Shown: piece after piece, positions 6,979 through 14,206 of the stretch
Layout of the letters: each line of letters starts with the position of its first letter
How positions within the stretch are numbered: the first letter of the stretch is position 1
Assembly: GCA_036503065.1 (NCBI GenBank)
Contig: DASXXM010000137.1
Location: 1 to 18,743, forward strand
Source of the DNA: DATEPR01 sp036503065
GTDB taxonomy: Bacteria; Actinomycetota; Actinomycetes; Mycobacteriales; Pseudonocardiaceae
DNA length: 18,743 nucleotides
Direction of reading: 5' to 3'
Translations under genes and position numbers: made by a program
The notes under the pieces: model-generated
Told to the model about the DNA's origin: nothing
The model's input: the letters and a program-made list of their open reading frames with translations, nothing else
Database searches by the model: none

Positions 6979-7803
6979 GTGAGTGTGATCCGCATCGGCG
7001 CCGTCGCCGCCACGTTCGGCCGGGACCTGGACTTCGACCTGCAGCGGATCGGCACGCTGATCGCCCATGCGCGCCGCGACGGCGTCGCGCTGCTGGTGCT
7101 GCCGGACGCGGCGCTCGGCGGTTACCTGGCCGACCTGCGCAACCCGGACCTCAACGCGTTGCCGCCCGCGCTGGACCCGGAGGGCGAGCAGATCAAGACG
7201 GTCGCCGAGTTGGCACGGGACATGGTGGTCTGCGTCGGCTACTGCGAGGCCGACGGCGACCGGCGCTACAACAGCGCGATCTGCGTCACCGGTGACGGCA
7301 TCCTCGGCCGGCACCGCAAGGTGCACCAGCCGGCAGGCGAGTCGGCGGCCTACTCGGCGGGGACCGAGTTCGCGGCCTTCGACACACCGTTGGGCAGGCT
7401 CGGCATGCTTGTCGACTACGACAAGACGTTCCCGGAGTCGGCGCGGACGCTGGCGGTGGACAATGCCGGCATCCTGGCGTGCCTGTCCGCATGGCCGACC
7501 AGTGTCACCAACCGCGCGCCCAGGATGGCCGACGACCGGCAGTCCCGGCTGTTCGACCTGTACGACCGGGCGCGGGCGGCGGAGAACCAGGTGGTGCTCG
7601 TGTCGGCCAACCAGACCGGCACGCTGGGCGGGCTGCGGTTCCTCGGACAGGCCAAAGTGGTCGGTCCCGGCGGCGACATCCTGGCCCGCACCTGGTCCAA
7701 GGCCGGAATCGCGGTGGCCGAGCTGGATCCCGACGCGGAGATCGCGCTGGCGCGGCGGGTCCTGCGGCACCTCGACGAGCGCAAACCCGAGGCGTACCGG
7801 TGA
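6979..7803 (+). CDS. Carbon-nitrogen hydrolase paralogue lacking catalytic Cys and Glu (putative pseudoenzyme)
   Basis: A 274-residue protein clearly homologous along its whole length to the preceding gene (by eye well over half the residues identical), so the pair arose by tandem duplication. The catalytic positions differ. The Glu is Asp43 (LPDAALGGY, codon GAC at 7105) and the nucleophilic Cys is Asp146 (MLVDYDKTFPE, codon GAC at 7414); Lys114 (RHRKVHQP) and the second Glu (PAGESAA) are kept. Without the cysteine it cannot form the thioester intermediate of this superfamily. The frame is intact with no stop or frameshift, so it is unlikely to be a simple dead gene and may be a structural or regulatory partner. 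The GTG at 6979 is chosen because it aligns with the first copy's start; GGGCGAAG upstream is a weak ribosome-binding site. Confidence 0.88.
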   Translation: MSVIRIGAVAATFGRDLDFDLQRIGTLIAHARRDGVALLVLPDAALGGYLADLRNPDLNALPPALDPEGEQIKTVAELARDMVVCVGYCEADGDRRYNSAICVTGDGILGRHRKVHQPAGESAAYSAGTEFAAFDTPLGRLGMLVDYDKTFPESARTLAVDNAGILACLSAWPTSVTNRAPRMADDRQSRLFDLYDRARAAENQVVLVSANQTGTLGGLRFLGQAKVVGPGGDILARTWSKAGIAVAELDPDAEIALARRVLRHLDERKPEAYR

Positions 7804-8924
7804 AAGTAGCGTTGCTGTCCTACTCGACGAAGCCGAGGGGCGGCGTCGTGCACACGCTGGCGCTGGCCGAGGCACTGGCCGCGCTGGACGTCGACGTGAC
7901 GGTGTGGACGCTCGGCCGGGGCGGCGACACGAGCTTCTTCCGCCCGGTCGATCCGGCCGTCCGGCTGTCCGTCGTGCCGTTCCCGGAGGTGCCGGGCGAG
8001 ACGGTCGGCGAGCGGGTGCTGCGGTCCATTGCCGTGCTGCGCAACGCATTCGACCCGACCCGGTACGACATCGTGCACGCACAGGACTGCATCAGCGCCA
8101 ACGCCGCGGGACGATGCGTGCGCACGGTGCACCATATCGACCACTTCACCACGCCGGAACTGATCGCCTGCCACGAACAGGCCATCATCCGGCCGTACGC
8201 GCACGTGTGCGTGTCCGCCGTGGTGGCCGACGAACTGCGGCAGGGCTGGCATCTCACACCGACCGTGATCCCGAACGGCGTCGACTACCAGCGGTTCGCA
8301 ACGGCACAGCCCGCCGGTCGCTGGGGCCGCTACATCCTGGCTGTCGGCGGGATCGAACCGCGCAAGGGCAGCATCGATCTGCTGGACGCGTACGCGCTGG
8401 TGCGGGCACGCCTGCCGGACGTGCGGTTGGTGATCGCGGGTGGCGAGACGTTGTTCGACTACCGGGACTACCGCGCGGACTGGGAACGCAGAGCCGACGA
8501 GCTGGGTGTCGATCCGGTCGTGCTCGGGCCGGTCCCGCACGACGACCTGCCGGGTGTGGTCGCCGGTGCCGGGGTGTTCGCGTTTCCGTCCACTCAGGAG
8601 GGATTCGGGCTGGCGGCGATGGAGGCGCTGGCCGCGGGAGTTCCCGTGGTGACCCGCGACCTGCTGGTACTGCGCGAGGTCTTCGGCGGCGCCGCCCGGT
8701 TCGCCACCGATCCGCCGTCCATCGCGGACGCGCTGCTGGTCGCGCTCACCCAGGACGACCCCGCGATGCGGCGCGCAGGCAGCGAACTGGCCGCCCGCCA
8801 CACCTGGTCATCGGCCGCGCAGCGGCACATCGAACTGTATCGGTCGCTATGCCGAACCTCGTCGACCGCCAGCCAGGTCAACGACCATAGCCGAGTAACC
8901 GGGCCCGGAGTCCGTCGAGGATGA
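7800..8924 (+). CDS. MSMEG_0565-family glycosyltransferase (GT4 fold)
   Basis: A 374-residue GT-B glycosyltransferase. The N-terminal domain starts with a beta strand and KPRGGVVHTLALAEAL; the C-terminal domain has VGGIEPRKG and the EX7E nucleotide-sugar motif at E267-E275 (QEGFGLAAME), typical of retaining family GT4 enzymes. Glycosyltransferases of this kind are recurrent members of the actinobacterial MSMEG_0565-0572 cluster, which suggests that the pathway product is a glycoside or that a carrier is glycosylated. Donor and acceptor are unknown. The GTG start at 7800 overlaps the previous stop as GTGA. After about residue 350 (ELYRSL) a 24-residue tail looks like low-complexity read-through, and the stop at 8922-8924 overlaps an ATG at 8921. 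Confidence 0.88.
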   Translation: MKVALLSYSTKPRGGVVHTLALAEALAALDVDVTVWTLGRGGDTSFFRPVDPAVRLSVVPFPEVPGETVGERVLRSIAVLRNAFDPTRYDIVHAQDCISANAAGRCVRTVHHIDHFTTPELIACHEQAIIRPYAHVCVSAVVADELRQGWHLTPTVIPNGVDYQRFATAQPAGRWGRYILAVGGIEPRKGSIDLLDAYALVRARLPDVRLVIAGGETLFDYRDYRADWERRADELGVDPVVLGPVPHDDLPGVVAGAGVFAFPSTQEGFGLAAMEALAAGVPVVTRDLLVLREVFGGAARFATDPPSIADALLVALTQDDPAMRRAGSELAARHTWSSAAQRHIELYRSLCRTSSTASQVNDHSRVTGPGVRRG

Positions 8925-9013
8925 GCGAGACGACCCACCCATCTGGAGGCCAGGATGGCAGTCGGCGAGATCACCTTCGAGGCGGACACGCCAGGCCGGC
9001 CGGGCCGGTTTAG
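8921..9013 (+). other. 30-codon open frame coupled to the glycosyltransferase stop; possible gene remnant
   Basis: The glycosyltransferase stop forms an ATGA overlap with an ATG at 8921 that opens a frame of only 30 codons ending with TAG at 9011-9013. In another frame an ATG at 8955, preceded by TGGAGG at about 5 bp, opens a frame of about 40 codons that runs into the 3' end of the opposing gene. Neither product resembles a family I know. Position and coupling suggest the start of a former downstream operon gene lost by deletion, but chance is not excluded. Confidence 0.25.
8996..9011 (+). terminator. Weak candidate terminator hairpin at the convergent junction
   Basis: CCGGC and GCCGG around a 3-base loop (8996-9008) are followed by TTT. 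It lies between the plus-strand operon end (8924) and the minus-strand phosphatase end (9023). The stem is short and GC-only in a GC-rich background, so it is a weak call. Confidence 0.25.
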
Positions 9014-9022
9014 GACGTCACC

Positions 9023-9652
9023 TCACGTGTTCAGATGGCGGGTGTCGCCGAGGCTGATGACCTGGCGGTTGTGAAAGTAGTCGTCTTCGCGCAACGTGGT
9101 GATACTGCAGGCGGCCACCCGAAAATTCACCTGGCCCAGCGACTCGATCGGCATCCCGATCCAGCACGCGACGACGAACGTCAGGGCACCACCGTGCGTC
9201 ACGACGATCTGGTGCTCGCACGGGCGTCGCAGGATCTCGTCCATGGCCGCGTAGACGCGCCGCGCGAACGCCCTGGTGGTCTCCGCACCCGGCACACCCA
9301 CGTCGTGCCCCATCCGGTCCCCGATGGCCGGCGGCGGGACGAACCGCTGGTCCAGCCACTCCTGCGGCCGACCCTCCGCCACGCCGTAGGACCTCTCCCG
9401 CAGCCGGCGGTCCTCGATCACTGCCACGCCAAATGATGTCGCCGTCTCGTCGGCCGTGCGGCGGGTGCGTCGCAGGTCCGAGGAGATCACTTCCACCTCG
9501 GCGTGGTCGGGTACCCGGGCTCGCAACACCGCGGCGATGGAGATTGCCGTGCGGATGCCGGCGGGCGTGAGTCGCGAGTCATGCCACCCGCCCACCACCC
9601 TCTCGACGTGGTGCGTGGCCTCGGGATGGGTGATGACGTAGATGGTGCGCAC
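9023..9652 (-). CDS. Histidine phosphatase (phosphoglycerate mutase-like) family protein
   Basis: A 209-residue histidine-phosphatase-fold protein. The nucleophile motif, usually RHG, reads ITHPEATHH (H9). It is followed by GGWHDSRLTPAG, SSDLRRTRRTAD (57-68), an acid at E86 and the second histidine in VTHGGALTF (H153), in the order of the family. Replacement of RHG-Arg by Thr and Gly by Pro changes the phosphate pocket, so activity on a typical phosphomonoester is uncertain. The start is a GTG at 9652, 13 bp after the esterase stop, which suggests translational coupling; no strong Shine-Dalgarno is visible. The frame extends further upstream but that would overlap the esterase. Substrate unknown. 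Confidence 0.85.
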   Translation of the reverse strand: MRTIYVITHPEATHHVERVVGGWHDSRLTPAGIRTAISIAAVLRARVPDHAEVEVISSDLRRTRRTADETATSFGVAVIEDRRLRERSYGVAEGRPQEWLDQRFVPPPAIGDRMGHDVGVPGAETTRAFARRVYAAMDEILRRPCEHQIVVTHGGALTFVVACWIGMPIESLGQVNFRVAACSITTLREDDYFHNRQVISLGDTRHLNT

Positions 9653-9665
9653 CAGTGCGGGCCCG

Positions 9666-10643
9666 TCAGTCGGTGGTGAGGAGGCGCTCCAGCCAGTTGT
9701 GGCGCGCCGCGACAGCGGCCTTGCTGATCCGCGCCTCGGGAACCTCCCGATCGAAGGCATGGAGGCCGCCGGGCCACACGTGCAGCTCGGCCCTGCCGCC
9801 CGCCTGCCAGATCCTGTCGGCGTAGCCGAGGACCTCGTCACGCAGGCACTCGGCGGAGCCGACATCGAGGAACGCGGGCGGCAGGCCGACCAGGTCGGTG
9901 GCGCGTGCGGGCGCAGCGTACTGCGGTACGTCCGCTCCGCCCTGGAGAGCGCCGAGCAGGGAGCTCCAGCCGAACCCGTTGTAGCTGCGGTTCCAGAATT
10001 CGATGCCATCCATCTGCATGGCCGAGGCACTGTCGTTGCGATCATCGAGCATCGGGCACATCAGCAGTTGGCCGAGCAGGCGGGGACCGCCCTTGTCGCG
10101 CACGGTCAGGGCGAGCGCGGCGCTCAGGCCGCCGCCGGCGCTGGGGCCCGTGACGACGATGCGTTCGGGGTCGATGCCGAGTTCGTCCGCGTGCTCCGCG
10201 GTCCACAGCAGGCCGGCGTAGGCATCGTTGATCTGGGCGGGATAGGGGTGCTCGGGCGCGAGCCGGTAGCCAGTCGAGATCAGCGTGGCGCCGAACCGCT
10301 CGGCCGTCTCGAGTACCTGGTCGAGCCCGGTGCGGTGATCGTTGCAGAAGAAGCCGCCGCCGTGCAGGTAGTAGAGCGCCGGGCGCGATGCGGGCGCGTT
10401 GGCGGGCGTGCAGATCAGCAGCGGGATCTCGGGGTCGCCGTCCAGCCCGGGTACCGATGGCTGGGAGACGGTGAAGCGCCCGCCGCGGCTGAGGTCCTCG
10501 AGCGCGGCCACCGCGGCGTCGACCTCCGCGCGGATCCCCGCCAGTATCTCGAGGCTCATCGGCGCCAACTCCGGCTCTTCGGCCATGTACGCGTCGTAAG
10601 CGGCCTGAAGTTCGGCATCGAGTGGAACGGGCGCGGCAGGCAC
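9666..10643 (-). CDS. HSL-family alpha/beta hydrolase (esterase/lipase)
   Basis: A 325-residue hormone-sensitive-lipase-type esterase. Seen in order (numbered from the start at 10643): the oxyanion-hole HGGGFF at 94-99, YRLAPEHPYPA, the nucleophile elbow GPSAGG with S168, an acidic region SAECLRDE (about 263-270) and H295 in GGLHAFD. It should hydrolyse short-chain carboxylic esters in the cytoplasm; there is no signal peptide. The GTG at 10643 is preferred because GGGGAAG lies just upstream; an in-frame GTG at 10667 would add eight residues but lacks a site at good spacing. The phosphatase gene follows after 13 bp. It lies 163 bp downstream of the LysR gene, so membership of the upstream operon is possible but not firm. 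Confidence 0.88.
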   Translation of the reverse strand: MPAAPVPLDAELQAAYDAYMAEEPELAPMSLEILAGIRAEVDAAVAALEDLSRGGRFTVSQPSVPGLDGDPEIPLLICTPANAPASRPALYYLHGGGFFCNDHRTGLDQVLETAERFGATLISTGYRLAPEHPYPAQINDAYAGLLWTAEHADELGIDPERIVVTGPSAGGGLSAALALTVRDKGGPRLLGQLLMCPMLDDRNDSASAMQMDGIEFWNRSYNGFGWSSLLGALQGGADVPQYAAPARATDLVGLPPAFLDVGSAECLRDEVLGYADRIWQAGGRAELHVWPGGLHAFDREVPEARISKAAVAARHNWLERLLTTD

Positions 10644-10806
10644 GGTCTTCCCCGGTTCAAGATTCACGCGAGCACGCTATTGCCCTCTTTCGCTACGCGC
10701 CAGCCGATTTCGATACGTCGCGCAGGCCATGGTCGCGTCCGTACGCATCGACTTCGACCACCTCGCCGCGTTCGGCATCCACCCGTAGCTGCGCCGCCGG
10801 TTCGGT

Positions 10807-11676
10807 CTAGCCCACGGTGCCGACATCGGTCGCGATGTCCGCGAACTCGTGGATCAACCGTGATCGTCTGGTCGCGATCCAGGCGAGACACACCTGGTTG
10901 GGCTCGATGTCCTCGACCGGGAGACAGGTGACGTCGGGCCGGGTGTAGTAGCCGGCGGTCGAGGCCGGGATGATCGCGATGCCGTGCCCGGCCGCGACGT
11001 GTTCGAGTTTCTCCTCGACGCTGTGGAACGTGGGATAGCCGGGGCTGGTGCTCTCGCGCAACTCGACCGCGATGTCCCGCCACTCCGGCACCGCGTCCGG
11101 GTCCTGGAGCAGGTGCTCGTCGGCGAGGTCGGCGACGAGCACCGACTCCTTGCCGGCCAAGCGGTGGTCCGCGCGCAGCGCGACCATCCGGGGCTCGGCG
11201 TGCAGCGGCCGGACGCCCAGGCCGCGGGTGTCGATCGGCAACCGCACGATGCTCACGTCGGCGCGGCCGTCGTGCAGCACCTCGACCTGGTCGTCCCAGG
11301 ATGTGCGGACGAGCTCGACGGTGACTTCCGGATGCCGGGCGGACAGCTCGCGCACCGCGGCGGTCACCGTGATGCCCGGCATGAATCCCACGGTGAACCC
11401 GGACGTCCCGCGTGCCGCTCGCGCCACCCGCCGCCGCAGCGCGTCCGCCGAGGCGAGCAGCGGCCGGGCGTCCTCGCGCAGTTGGCGGCCGGCCGCGGTC
11501 AGCTCGGTCGAGCGCCGGTCGCGAACGAACAACTGCACGTGCAGTTCGTCCTCCAGGGCCCTGATCTGCCGGGACAGCACCGGTTGCGCGATGTGCAGTC
11601 GAGCGGCGGCACGGCCGAAGTGGAGTTCCTCCGCGACGGCCACGAAGTACCGAAGTTTGCGCAGGTCGACGTCCAT
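10807..11676 (-). CDS. LysR-family transcriptional regulator
   Basis: A 289-residue LysR regulator. The N-terminal winged helix-turn-helix is clear (LRKLRYFVAVAEELHFGRAA followed by ARLHIAQPVLSRQIRALEDEL, about residues 5-45), then a linker and a periplasmic-binding-protein-like effector domain beginning around TVGFMPGITV. The HFGRAA..LHIAQPVLSRQI pattern is that of LysR proteins controlling aromatic-compound genes, a clue to effector type but not proof. The ATG at 11676 is chosen because AGGGAG stands 5-6 bp upstream; a longer frame starting at 11706 is less likely. It lies 60 bp downstream of the iron alcohol dehydrogenase on the same strand and probably regulates that operon and/or the esterase-phosphatase pair. 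Confidence 0.92.
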   Translation of the reverse strand: MDVDLRKLRYFVAVAEELHFGRAAARLHIAQPVLSRQIRALEDELHVQLFVRDRRSTELTAAGRQLREDARPLLASADALRRRVARAARGTSGFTVGFMPGITVTAAVRELSARHPEVTVELVRTSWDDQVEVLHDGRADVSIVRLPIDTRGLGVRPLHAEPRMVALRADHRLAGKESVLVADLADEHLLQDPDAVPEWRDIAVELRESTSPGYPTFHSVEEKLEHVAAGHGIAIIPASTAGYYTRPDVTCLPVEDIEPNQVCLAWIATRRSRLIHEFADIATDVGTVG

Positions 11677-11736
11677 CCGACTCCCTGATGCAGGCGACCT
11701 GGTCAAGGGTATGGGAAGGGGCGGCAGGACACACGT

Positions 11737-12921
11737 TCAGACCAGGACCGTGCCTGCGTCGGCGGCCAACGCGTCCAGATAGAGTCCGCGAAACGCGTCG
11801 GCGTCGACAGGGCGCGGATTGAACGTTCCGGTCCACTGCTGGGCGGCGGCTACGGCGAGGTCGTCGACATCGTCGGCACGGACACCGTATCCGGCAAGAT
11901 CGGGCGGGTTGCCGGTCAATGACCACAACTGGGCCAGCCGGGTGAGCAGAGCCTGGACGCGTTCGTGCGGGTCGGCCGCATCGGCGGCGAGTCCCGCGCG
12001 AGCGGCCAGATCCGCGTAGCAGGCGCGTGCGCCGTCGTCCTGCGCGTTGAACCGGATCACGGCCGGCAGCATGGATGCGACGGATTCGCCGTGGGTGATG
12101 TGGTACCGAGCCGTGAGCGGGTTTCCGGCCGCGTGCGCGGCGCCCAGCATGCTGTGTGCGATCGCGAGACCGGCCAAGGCCGCGCCCAACTGCATCGCGC
12201 CGCGTGCGTCGAGGTCGTCCGGGCTGGCGAGCACGATGGGCAGATTCTGGTTGAGCAGGCCGAATGCCTCCGCGGCAAACAGGGTGGACAGCGGATTCCG
12301 TGACGTCGTGACGGTGACCTCGACAGCATGCACGATCGCGTCGAGTCCACTGTGTACGGTGACCCGGCGCGGCTGGGTCAGTGTCAGTACCGGGTCCAGA
12401 ATGACGGTCTTCGGCAGCGACTCCGAGGTGGCGAACGCCGTTTTCGCGCCGGTTTCTGCGTCCGAGATCACCGCGTGGGCCTGGCACTCGCTGCCGGTGC
12501 CGGCCGTGGTCGGGATCGCGATCATCGGGCGGTGCGGCTTCGTCGCGCGGGTGGTACCGGGGTGCCGCGTGATCTCGCTCCCCTCCGCGCACACCATGTT
12601 GCATGCCTTCGCGACGTCCAGGGCGCTGCCGCCGCCCAGCCCGATGATCAGGTCGGGAACCTGCCGGCGGGCCAGCTCGACGCAGGCGCTGACATCGTGG
12701 TGGGTCGGATTCTCGTGGACGTCGGTGAACACGGCCACGGACATCCGATGGTCTCGGAGCGCGGCTGCCACCGCGTCGGTGTGGCCCGCGGCGAGCACCC
12801 CGTTGTCGCTGACGAGCAGCACCCTGGTGGCGTTCTCGGCCAGCGCAAGCTCACCGACACGCGCCGAGGCGCCGCACCCGAAGACGATCCTGGGGCGGTG
12901 CACGAAATCGAAGTCCCGCAT
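11737..12921 (-). CDS. Iron-containing (group III) alcohol dehydrogenase
   Basis: A 394-residue iron-dependent alcohol dehydrogenase. The NAD(P)-binding GGGSALD lies at 96-102, PTTAGTGSE at 137-145, and all four metal ligands are visible: D194 and H198 (GLDAIVHAVE), H263 (GAAHAAGN) and H277 (YHITHGES), at positions nearly identical to those of the lactaldehyde reductase FucO. It interconverts an alcohol with an aldehyde or ketone; maleylacetate reductase is a related possibility, but the retained metal ligands and length favour a dehydrogenase. The ATG at 12921 is preferred, with AAGGGGA about 12 bp upstream; a TTG at 12930 is the alternative. It begins 25 bp after the ligase stop, so it belongs to the same operon. 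Confidence 0.92.
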   Translation of the reverse strand: MRDFDFVHRPRIVFGCGASARVGELALAENATRVLLVSDNGVLAAGHTDAVAAALRDHRMSVAVFTDVHENPTHHDVSACVELARRQVPDLIIGLGGGSALDVAKACNMVCAEGSEITRHPGTTRATKPHRPMIAIPTTAGTGSECQAHAVISDAETGAKTAFATSESLPKTVILDPVLTLTQPRRVTVHSGLDAIVHAVEVTVTTSRNPLSTLFAAEAFGLLNQNLPIVLASPDDLDARGAMQLGAALAGLAIAHSMLGAAHAAGNPLTARYHITHGESVASMLPAVIRFNAQDDGARACYADLAARAGLAADAADPHERVQALLTRLAQLWSLTGNPPDLAGYGVRADDVDDLAVAAAQQWTGTFNPRPVDADAFRGLYLDALAADAGTVLV

Positions 12922-12946
12922 AGCCGGCAACGTTCCCCTTCGTCGG

Positions 12947-14206
12947 TCAACGCCGCGACCAGCGACGCGCCTTCATGTCGAACCGGGGCAGCGCGCCAGG
13001 GCCGACCGGCCGCACCGCGAACCGGATCAACAGGTTCGACCGCAGTGCCTCGCCGATGTCCGCGACCGTGGCACCGACATCGGCCGTGTCCTCGTCGAGT
13101 TCGACCTCGACCTCCAGCTCCGACGTCCCGTCCGACGTCAGCTGGGTCACCCGGAACTCCACGATCTCGGGAAAGGTGTGCAGCACGGATTCGACGGCCG
13201 ACGGGTAGATGTTGACACCACGCACGACGACCATGTCGTCCGCACGGCCGATGACCCCACCCGCCAGCATCCGGTCCGGGCACCTGCCGTCCGGCGCGCC
13301 GCGCCGGACCAGGTCGCCGGTGCGGTACCTGAGCAACGGCGAGCCGAGCCGGCCGAGGCCGGTCAGCACCAGCTCGCCCACCTCGCCCGTGTCGACCGGA
13401 CGTGAGGTCTCCGGATCGATGATCTCGACGAGGTACGCGCTGTCGTTGGTGCGCAGGTTTCCCGGCTCGTCCGGGAGCTGGTAGGCGACCGGCCCGGTCT
13501 CGGTCGTGCCGTAGTGGTCGAGCACGGTGGCGTTGGGCCACAGCTCGGCAAGGCGGTTGCGGGTCGCGGGAATGCTGCCGCCGGGCTCGCCTGCGACGAT
13601 GATCCGCCGTACCGAGTCCACCGCCGAACCACCGTCGATCTTCCTGGCCTCCTGGCCGAGCCGGACGGCGTACGTCGGTGTGCAGAGCAGCACCGTGATC
13701 TCGTTGTCCGCCAGCATCCGCAGCCGCGCCTCACTGTTCATGCCCCCGCCGGGGAAGCACAGGCAGCCCATCCGCTGCGCGCATTCGAACGCGGTCCAGA
13801 AACCCAGGAACGGGCCGAACGAGAAGGCGGCCAGGACCCGGTCCCGCCGGGTCACTCCCATGGCCTGGAACATGTAGGCCCAGCTGTCCAGCATCCAGGT
13901 CCAGCTCTGGTGGGTGTCCAGCCATCGCATCGGTGTCGCGGACGTGCCGCTGGTCTGGTAATACCGCGTGTAGTCCTCGATCGGGAAGCTGAGGTTCGTC
14001 CCGTAGGGCGGATGGCGACGCTGGTCCTCGATCAGCTCGGCCTTGGTGGTGAACGGAAAGGCGCCGAACGCGATGTCGGCGGCCGCGATGTCGAAGCCGC
14101 TCTGATGGATCTTGTGCCGATAGAACGGGTTCCGCTTCGCCACGGTCGCCAGCAGTTCGCGCAGTAGTTCCCGCTGGACGTCCGCGATGTCCTGGGTCAC
14201 GGTCAT
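12947..14206 (-). CDS. Phenylacetate-CoA ligase-like adenylate-forming enzyme
   Basis: A 419-residue member of the PaaK/coenzyme-F390-synthetase branch of adenylate-forming enzymes. It has the ATP loop QTSGTSATP (84-92), HYGTTETGP (231-239), YRTGDL (294-299), GRADDMVVVRGVNIYP (320-335) and a C-terminal lysine (K412, in RFDMKARR) in the position of the catalytic lysine. It should activate a carboxylic acid as acyl-AMP and pass it to CoA or another acceptor; aryl or arylacetic acids are the usual substrates of this branch. No carrier protein is encoded nearby, so CoA is the likely acceptor. The start ATG overlaps the preceding stop as ATGA (14203-14206). The neighbouring flavoprotein and radical SAM gene suggest that the activated acid is modified further, or that the acid is their product. 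Confidence 0.9.
   Translation of the reverse strand: MTVTQDIADVQRELLRELLATVAKRNPFYRHKIHQSGFDIAAADIAFGAFPFTTKAELIEDQRRHPPYGTNLSFPIEDYTRYYQTSGTSATPMRWLDTHQSWTWMLDSWAYMFQAMGVTRRDRVLAAFSFGPFLGFWTAFECAQRMGCLCFPGGGMNSEARLRMLADNEITVLLCTPTYAVRLGQEARKIDGGSAVDSVRRIIVAGEPGGSIPATRNRLAELWPNATVLDHYGTTETGPVAYQLPDEPGNLRTNDSAYLVEIIDPETSRPVDTGEVGELVLTGLGRLGSPLLRYRTGDLVRRGAPDGRCPDRMLAGGVIGRADDMVVVRGVNIYPSAVESVLHTFPEIVEFRVTQLTSDGTSELEVEVELDEDTADVGATVADIGEALRSNLLIRFAVRPVGPGALPRFDMKARRWSRR

Noticed and set aside
6979..7803. Treating the second carbon-nitrogen hydrolase as a broken pseudogene
   Set aside because: The frame is full length and the flanking motifs are well conserved; only the catalytic residues changed, which fits a pseudoenzyme better than decay.
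10664..12604. Reverse-strand open frame of more than 600 codons across the LysR and alcohol dehydrogenase genes
   Set aside because: It is out of frame with two clearly recognisable proteins on the same strand and is Arg-rich without motifs.
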